A program made the translations under genes and the position numbers. From Bolinopsis microptera (taxonomy: Eukaryota > Ctenophora > Tentaculata > Lobata > Bolinopsidae), in NCBI RefSeq assembly GCF_026151205.1, contig NC_087078.1:7148675-7212674 (forward strand): DNA of 64,000 nucleotides, in the 5' to 3' direction. The first letter of the stretch is position 1; every line of letters begins with the position of its first letter. The notes under the pieces are model-generated. The model was not told the DNA's origin, ran no database searches, and saw nothing but the letters and a program-made list of their open reading frames with translations. Below, piece by piece: positions 56,886 to 64,000 of this stretch.

Positions 56886-57074
56886 GCCCAAAATATATGG
56901 AATTTAAAATTTTGGACGAATTATTTATATCTGATTTTGGTTTGAAAGGCGGGAAAGTTTTATATGATGACAATGTAGTTGATGCAAGTTAAGATCAGTT
57001 GATGTTAACATTGTCACAAAAAATTATACGAAATCGTAAATAGATTAAAAACAATGATTATAGAATGAAATAGT

Positions 57075-58968
57075 CTCTTATAATAACTCTTATAATAGAT
57101 GTGGATACTGGCGGGGAGGTGATAATTGTTTGTTTACATTAATAGTGAGCACATGTTAAGCAGGCTGAGGAGGTGATAATTGTTTGTTTACATTTTAGGT
57201 CGAGCACATGTTAAGCAGGCTGAGGAGGTGATACATATTTTGTATTATAGAAGGTTTGTAACACTTGTAACGCCTTCTTGTTACCCCCCTTTGAGGACCC
57301 CGAATTATTTTCTGAACGAAAGCTCAAAAATAACCGAGAAATCGACCTTCTTATTAACTCATTTTGATGACTGTTTCTGACCTAAAATTGCACGAAAAAT
57401 CGATTTAGCTAGGTTTCAGAACCTATAAACACTTCCTTATCCCTCAAAATTGATGTTTTATAGTTAATACGACCAACAAGCAACATATATTTTGATCCTT
57501 CGGTTCTACTCATGACCTAGACAGTTAAGCTGAACCCGACAGATTGAGGCAATCCTCACCTTAACTGATCAAACTGGTACTAACACAATTTTCAGATATA
57601 AATGTTCTTTGCGATACGTTTATTGCAGCTTTGCAACTTGAGTGAAGACCAGAGTACGAAAACACACAGCAGGTAAGCAACTCACGTTTGGTGACTGTTC
57701 CTCACGAACATTCTGATCCTGTAACATATGAACAGGGAGATCGTCTCCTTAACAAATCGAACAGGTACTATCACAATTTCCAGAGCACAGCATGATAACA
57801 AAGTCAAAAGAAACACAATGAAGGTAGGTTACCAACACCACAATATAACAATCATACTGACAACTGAATTAAATGTATTCTGACGACGGGCAGCCCTGAT
57901 GTGCTCCGTGGTCCTCAACGAGCGACCACTTGTAATAGAGGTGTTATGTCATGTGACACCGATCCGTCCAATCACAAACAGGAAAAGTGAGCAGATCGAT
58001 ATCGTGTGTTTACTTTCCTTATCTTTATTTGACCCTCTGTTCACATTGTTATCTCTACCACATCTTGACTCGGCAAGGTCCGCGTGCAATATCTGCACCG
58101 CGGTAAACACGCCATGATTACGTCATGAACTTGAAATAGTGTGATTGTTGTACACTTATATAACCGTGCCCATCGCCCACGTACATTACAAACTGCTGGG
58201 GGGTGGGGGTGGGGGCGGGGGATGGGGTTTAAGATAAACAACCGATCTTGATAGTGTGTTGGTCGCTCCTCCAACTGACTGTGATGCTTATCGTCCAGTC
58301 AGGAACAGAATAATAACATAATTTTTTAGTTATAGTATGTCTCGGCTGAACTGCGGAGATAAGTACAGTTTGCTGTAATATGTACAGTTTGCTGTAATAT
58401 GTGGTCGCGATTATCAACTCAGTGGAATTCCAAATGATGAACTGTGCTTTAAGTTTACACCAACTGGAACCAAAGGAATATACCCATGAGTGCTCCCTAA
58501 CTTAACTTGGACGGTCTAACCTGGCAAAAATGAACTGCACCATGTTGAACTAGTACTTCAACTCTGTCAGGTATAACCATGCTTGTCCTCCTGTATACTG
58601 CCTCCTCCTGGAACATACAGTTCTTGTCAGTGAAGTCGTGTCCTAGATTCTGTTTCCAAACACTTACTGTCTAAAGGTCTAAGTTAAGCAAAGGAGCACT
58701 CATGGATATATGCATTATTCCTTTGCTTCCAGTTGGTGTAAACTTAAAGCACAGTTCATCATTTGGAATCTCACTCAGTTCATAATCGCGACCTCATATT
58801 AGAGTAAATGTTTTTAATAATACTAATCTCCGCAATTGAACAATGAAACCGAAACATGCTATAACTAAAGAATGTTAATGTTCCGTTCATGACTGGACGG
58901 TTAGCATCACAGTCAGTTGGAGGAGCGACCAACACACTATCAAGATCGGTTGTTTATCTTAAACCCCA

Positions 58969-59010
<42 letters not shown>

Positions 59011-60145
59011 CAGTTTGTAATGTACGTGGGCGATGGGCACGGTTATATAAGTGTACAACAATCACACTATTTCAAGTTCATGACGTAATAATGGCGTGTT
59101 TACCGCGGTGCAGATATTGCACGCGGACCTTGCCGAGTCAAGATGTGGTAGAGATAACAATGTGAACAGAGGGTCAAATAAAGATAAGGAAAGTAAACAC
59201 ACGATATCGATCTGCTCACTTTTCCTGTTTGTGATTGGACGGATCGGTGTCACATGACATAACACCTCTATTACAAGTGGTCGCTCGTTGAGGACCACGG
59301 AGCACATCAGGGCTGCCCGTCTTCAGAATACATTTAATTCAGTTGTCAGTATGGTTGTTATATTGTGGTGTTGGTAACCTACCTTCATTGTGTTTCTTTT
59401 GACTTTGTTATCATGCTGTGCTCTGGAAATTGTGATAGTACCTGTTCGATTTGTTAAGGAGACGATCTCCCTGTTTATATGTTACAGGATCAGAATGTTC
59501 GTGAGGAACAGTCACCAAACGTGAGTTGCTTACCTGCTGTGTGTTTTCGTACTCTGGTCTTCACTCAAGTTGCAAAGCTGCAATAAACGTATCGCAAAGA
59601 ACATTTATATCTGAAAATTGTGTTAGTACCAGTTTGATCAGTTAAGGTGAGGATTGCCTCAATCTGTCGGGTTCAGCTTAACTGTCTAGGTCATGAGTAG
59701 AACCGAAGCTAAGGATCAAAATATATATGTTGCTTGTTGGTCGTATTAACTATAAAACATCAATTTTGAGGGATAAGGAAGTGTCAATAGGTTCTGAAAC
59801 CTAGCTAAATCGATTTTTCGTGCAATTTTAGGTCAGAAACAGTCATCAAAATGAGTTAATAAGAAGGTCGATTTCTCGGTTATTTTTGAGCTTTCGTTCA
59901 GAAAATAATTCGGGGTCCTCAAAGGGGGGTAACAAGAAGGCGTTACAAGTGTTACAAACCTTCTATAATACAAAATATGTATCACCTCCTCAGCCTGCTT
60001 AACATGTGCTCGACCTAAAATGTAAACAAACAATTATCACCTCCTCAGCCTGCTTAACATGTGCTCACTATTAATGTAAACAAACAATTATCACCTCCCC
60101 GCCAGTATCCACATCTATAACTCTTATAATAACTCTTATAATAAC
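57075..60145. repeat. Large near-perfect palindrome, arms about 1.45 kb
   Basis: 57075-58520 and 58690-60145 are inverted copies, shown by identical predicted peptides on opposite strands (57180-57380 against 60033-59833; 57899-58117 against 59279-59062; 58274-58041 against 58917-59165). The loop is about 170 bases. Each arm has an internal duplication around GAGCACATGTTAAGCAGGCT. A poly-C run of 39 (58970-59008) in the right arm faces a broken G-rich stretch (58196-58226) in the left. No transposase is visible. Either a foldback element or an inverted duplication. Confidence 0.9.
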
Positions 60146-60205
60146 TCTTATAATAACTCTTATAATAACTCTTATAATAACTCTTATAATAACTCTTATA
60201 ATAAC
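60118..60205. repeat. 12-bp tandem repeat AACTCTTATAAT
   Basis: About seven tandem copies at the outer end of the right palindrome arm. Only two are present at the outer end of the left arm (57075-57100). Confidence 0.95.
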
Positions 60206-61515
60206 TGATGTGACAAAGTAAACATGTCTTGCCCCTATTTTGAAGATCTATAACTCTATTAGAATTCAACATTCTTTCAGAAACGATTGGAAGAATATTG
60301 TCCAGAACATAAGAACTCAATTTTAAAAATTTAGATTTATTTGTCAAAGACATTGAAAATGTGACAAAATTAACTTTCCCTGCCCCAACAGTATCAAGAT
60401 AGTGTGTTAAAATTGGCATAGGATTTATTACAGGTATATTAAAGTATTAATCGATCCGAACTACGAAAAATATCTTTTAATCTGATGACGATTACCTAAC
60501 TCTTATAATAACTGATGTGACAAAGTAAACATGTCTTGCCCCTATTTTGAAGAACTATACTTCTATTAGAATACTATGTAACTTTATCATCAAAAAAATT
60601 TCGATAAACTAGTTATTTTGCCAGCAAGGAGCTAACAGAGTTATAATAATTTTTTGTGACGAAATTACCCTATTTTTGACCATGTTGCGGTAGTTTAATT
60701 GTGACACTGTTAACATATTACCACCTGATAATGATTTATGTGACTGGTGCATGGTACTAGCAGTGTTGTTTGATCCATAGTACGTATAATATAAGGGGTT
60801 TAAGCTGGTATATCATTATTTGTTCAATTTCACACATGTTCAGATATCATCAAGATTATGTGACAAAGTTTAATTGTGACACTGTTAACATATTATCACC
60901 TGATAATGATTTATGTGACTGGTGCATGGTACTAGCAGTGTTGTTTGATCCATAGTACGTATAATATAAGGGGTTTAAGCTGGTATATCATTATTTGTTC
61001 AATTTCACACATGTTCAGATATCATCAAGATTATGTGACAAAGTAAGCTTGGTTGTGCCTTCTGTGTTTTAATTCCCTACGACTATATGATATAATAACA
61101 ATTCCCAGCACTTCCAGGCCATCAAATAAACTTACACTACTCAGCATTGCTTATCAGGGTGCCCTAAACATTCATCACATATTTTCTTTAATGTGTGACA
61201 GAGTAAACCTGAATGCACCATCTAACGAAAAAAGTCGTCAAATATGTAGGTAATGGTCATATGTACCCATCCAATCAACTGGACACTCAAAAATTTGGTC
61301 AAAAACGGCAGCAATAGCAAGGGGTCCATATTTACTCCGTCACATGTTTATAGTGTGACAATGTAACCATTTCCGTGCCGGCGGTATTTAAGCGATATCT
61401 TATCACCTGATTAAGATATCGTTATGTGACAAAGTTAGCCTGGAGGATGAGACGATTATCCTAACCATCAAGGGTTTAAGTAATTTCATAGTGTGACAAA
61501 GTCAACTACACTGTG
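60206..61515 (+). repeat. Field of GTGACAAAG-type repeats
   Basis: GTGACAAAGT followed by TAAC or TAAGC recurs at 60210, 60361, 60517, 60860, 61035, 61195, 61355, 61436 and 61493, with weaker copies at 60652, 60701 and 60876. A CTGTGCC/TTGCCCC word usually follows a short distance on. Spacing is irregular (60-350 bp). It includes one 175-bp tandem duplication (60693-60867 and 60868-61042). Non-coding; it ends about 330 bp before the Penelope-like frame. Confidence 0.75.
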
Positions 61516-61847
61516 CCTTTTAATAGGGTCACTTATATTTACCAATATCCTCAAACTCAAATGAACGTGTCCATATAAGAAGTTATTTGATTTTGCTTGG
61601 GCTATTATATTGACTATTGAGGTTTAATGATGATATGGAATTTGAATTTTATATAAATTTACACTATGTGGTTGGGGCATTTTGCATAGTAAATATGGTT
61701 ACTACTCCTATATATCATATTATTTGATTGGTATTCGATTTCTGATTATTTCCCTAGGAATATGATTATTATATCTCAATTTGGCTTTAGGTAGGGTGCC
61801 CCGCTAAAAGAACTGGATTCTTCCAGGAAGCATCCCGTGCACAGAGC

Positions 61848-63236
61848 TTGGTCTACATATATATTAAATTATTACTTACTGCTCTTGAGGATGCCCTCAA
61901 TAGTGATACCAACTTCTCACAAGAGCTAAAAGCGGCTTTGCATGAGTTCACTGACCTGATTTTCCGGGAGTCCTTTGTCACTTATCAAGGAGAGGGATAC
62001 ATTAACAAGGAGGGTATCCCGACGGGAAATTGTATCTCAAGACAAGTGGCAGATGTGACGATGCATTGGCTATTGTTTAAACAGATCAAAGGAAAGATGA
62101 AAAACTGGAGTTTAGTAGACCTCTGGAGGAGATTTATTGATGATGTACTTGGGGTGTGGTTAGGAACAGTCCGACAGTTCAATCTATTCGTGGAGCAACT
62201 GAACAAACTGGCAGAACCATTTGGAATCAGATTTGCTGACCAACAAATCGGTAAAACTGTTAATTTCCTTGACATCACTCTAACCTTGGATACTTACAAC
62301 CAGATCCAATATAGACTCTACAGAAAGGAGACAGATGCTAGGAATTACTTGCGAACGGATAGCTTTCATCCTCACCATGTATTCGAATCTGTGGCGTTTT
62401 CCCAGATGATACGAATCATAGAAAGGAACTCGCAAGACTCAACCTGTGTAGAAGACTTAATGGAGCTGAAAGCAGATTTATCTAAAAGCGGACATAACAG
62501 CGTTAAGTTAGAGGAGATCGAGCCGAGAGCAGTTGTCAGAGTACTGGAGAACACCCACGGAGCCAACAGGTCTAAGGAGAGTGAGAACGCTGATAACTTA
62601 GTCTTTTCAGTACAACACTCTTCGGACAACATTCAGCTGAAGAAGTTGATTCACGAACTTGGACCGGACATCAGGAGGATATGTGGAGATATACGTGTGA
62701 TATTTGCCACACGAAAACATCCTTCAATCGGGAACAGGGTAGTGAAGAATCGACAACTTGGAAATAAGGCTGAATGTCCCCAAAAAACATCACAGAAGTG
62801 CTCAGCACCTGGATGCAAGACTTGCCCGGTATTGTTCGATCTTGACTCTAAGATCATGGTCAACGGCATGGAGCTTAATCTAGACGAATCCCTCACGTGC
62901 AAAGATAAGCACATTATTTACGTTGCACAATGCCAGCAGTGTAGGACTATTGAGGGATCTGAGGACACTTACTTTGGGCAGACGTTGACTCCATTCCACA
63001 TTAGGCTCAATGAGCACCGGAACAAGTTCAACATTGACGACCGTGCCCTCTACGAGCACTCAGCCTTATCAATGCATTGTTACGATGTACACAAGGACAC
63101 TTTCAGTTTTGACTGTTTCAAATTCGGGATTGTGAAAAAGACTAAACCTTCCCTATTAGATAGGGAAGAGGCTAGATTTTGTGCAAAGTTTAGAACTAAT
63201 GTTTGGGGTTTAAATAGGATGGAAATTAAAAGATAG
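61848..63236 (+). mobile_element. Penelope-like retroelement, 5'-truncated RT plus GIY-YIG
   Basis: A 462-codon frame without ATG at its start. It enters in mid reverse transcriptase: GIPTGNCISRQVADVTMHW, then the catalytic FIDDVLGVW and VNFLDITLTL, the order seen in Penelope-like RTs. Upstream palm motifs are missing. A Cys-rich linker (CSAPGCKTCPV) leads to a C-terminal GIY-YIG-type endonuclease: HIIYVAQCQQC, YFGQTLTPFHIRLNEHRN, LDREEARFCAKF. The family's usual first Tyr pair is changed, but Arg and Glu candidates remain. It resembles RT/GIY-YIG frames of marine invertebrates. The frame is undamaged from truncation to stop. Confidence 0.8.
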
Positions 63237-64000
63237 TTTTTTTGTGGTTTTTACCAATATCTGTAATTAATTAATTTTAACAATTTTGTGCCAATTTTGC
63301 GTCATTTTTCCTTATAAATTTTATCTACCACGTTATCAGTGAAACAATTTTATCGTATTCCAATTTCTGATAGACTTTCATGATATTCTCTAATCATGAC
63401 CTTTTTATAAATTTTTGAATCTCTTTGACTGAGTATTATGATTGATTTTATCTGACTAATTTATTTCTTTTTTGTAGGCTCTAGCGATGTAATAAACGAA
63501 GTTTCCAAGCCAAATTTGTGTGTTTCCCTTCGTGTCCAAAATCAAACAATTATTAAATTATTAACCATTCATTCTGTATGTGCACGAAAATTTATTTCAA
63601 TCAATTATATATACTAGCAGGAACCCGTATAATTTTTTTTTTTGTTTGAAAATTCAATTAATCATTATATATATAAATCAAGCGTTACATTTCAGCCATG
63701 CAAAATTACAATGACATATTTTGATTACTAAATGATAAATGGTACTGCAATATAAGTTGCTTAATGTTTGGCCGGATGACAACTAACGAGAAAAATAAAC
63801 TTGATTAAATATAATAATTAATTCGGCTGAACCAACACATAGCAAGAGCAACATTAACGTTGGGGCCGTCGAAATATATAATCCTAAATGGTATCAAGAC
63901 TCAAAAGACTAAAATATTTGTTACCAATTTAATTCGCGTTTTTAACACCACTTGGGGTCCAAATTTTGGGCTCTAAAATTACTATTCCTTGGCCAATGTT
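63237..64000. other. Right edge, AT-rich, no gene seen
   Basis: It may include the 3' part of the Penelope-like element up to about 63500. Two ATTATATATA-type runs lie near 63600-63670. Nothing coding. Confidence 0.4.

Noticed and set aside
57899-59307. Duplicate frames in the palindrome as genes
   Set aside because: Identical only because the arms are identical; no start context or domain, and the poly-C run lies inside one.

Overview
The window looks like nuclear DNA of an animal, and I lean towards an early-branching marine invertebrate such as a cnidarian. The base composition is AT-rich. Genes are split by introns with GT..AG sites. The encoded proteins are animal types: a SAM/PH/PH/ArfGAP signalling protein of the ARAP family, a rhodopsin-like receptor and small fucolectin-like secreted domains. 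LINE, Penelope-like and DNA-transposon remains and many minisatellites are present. The species cannot be fixed from the sequence alone.

Layout. Positions 1-9.3 kb carry, on the plus strand, three decayed or partly decayed fucolectin/F5-8C-like copies (286-913, 2341-4104, 8398-9278). Between them is a single-exon GPCR (6030-6989) whose last two codons and stop lie in a 15-bp repeat that opens a ~720-bp inverted composite holding a TTAGGG tract. From 55.1 kb down to 9.7 kb, on the minus strand, runs one very long gene reconstructed exon by exon with matching intron phases: SAM and proline-rich exon, short linker exons, first PH domain, a large exon carrying a repeated S-L-x-E-F-L motif, second PH domain and the first half of a CX2CX16CX2CX4R ArfGAP zinc finger. 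The rest of an ARAP (ankyrin repeats, further PH domains, RhoGAP, RA) was not found and would lie left of the window or be lost. A second upstream exon (15865-15434) with its own ATG fits an internal-promoter isoform.

The ARAP introns hold mobile DNA: a terminal-inverted-repeat element with inward-facing arrays of a 16-bp bipartite motif (32.05-33.59 kb), a 5'-truncated CR1/L2-like LINE with an open RT frame (35.02-36.73 kb), a second TIR element with a small ORF (38.30-39.87 kb) and a lone LINE ORF1 (49.4-50.4 kb). Right of the gene lie GGA-rich repeats, a ~3-kb near-perfect palindrome (57.08-60.14 kb), a field of GTGACAAAG repeats (60.2-61.5 kb) and a truncated Penelope-like RT/GIY-YIG frame (61.85-63.24 kb).

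The most unusual points are: (1) the PH1 exons of ARAP are bracketed by two minisatellites whose units are copies of the neighbouring splice acceptor (31632-31890) and splice donor (28001-28204); (2) the ARAP inter-PH region carries about eight copies of an E-F-L motif; (3) the 16-bp motif array transposon; (4) the repeat composite that supplies the GPCR stop codon, flanked by a 9-bp direct repeat; (5) apparent CA-dinucleotide frameshifts in the SAM exon.
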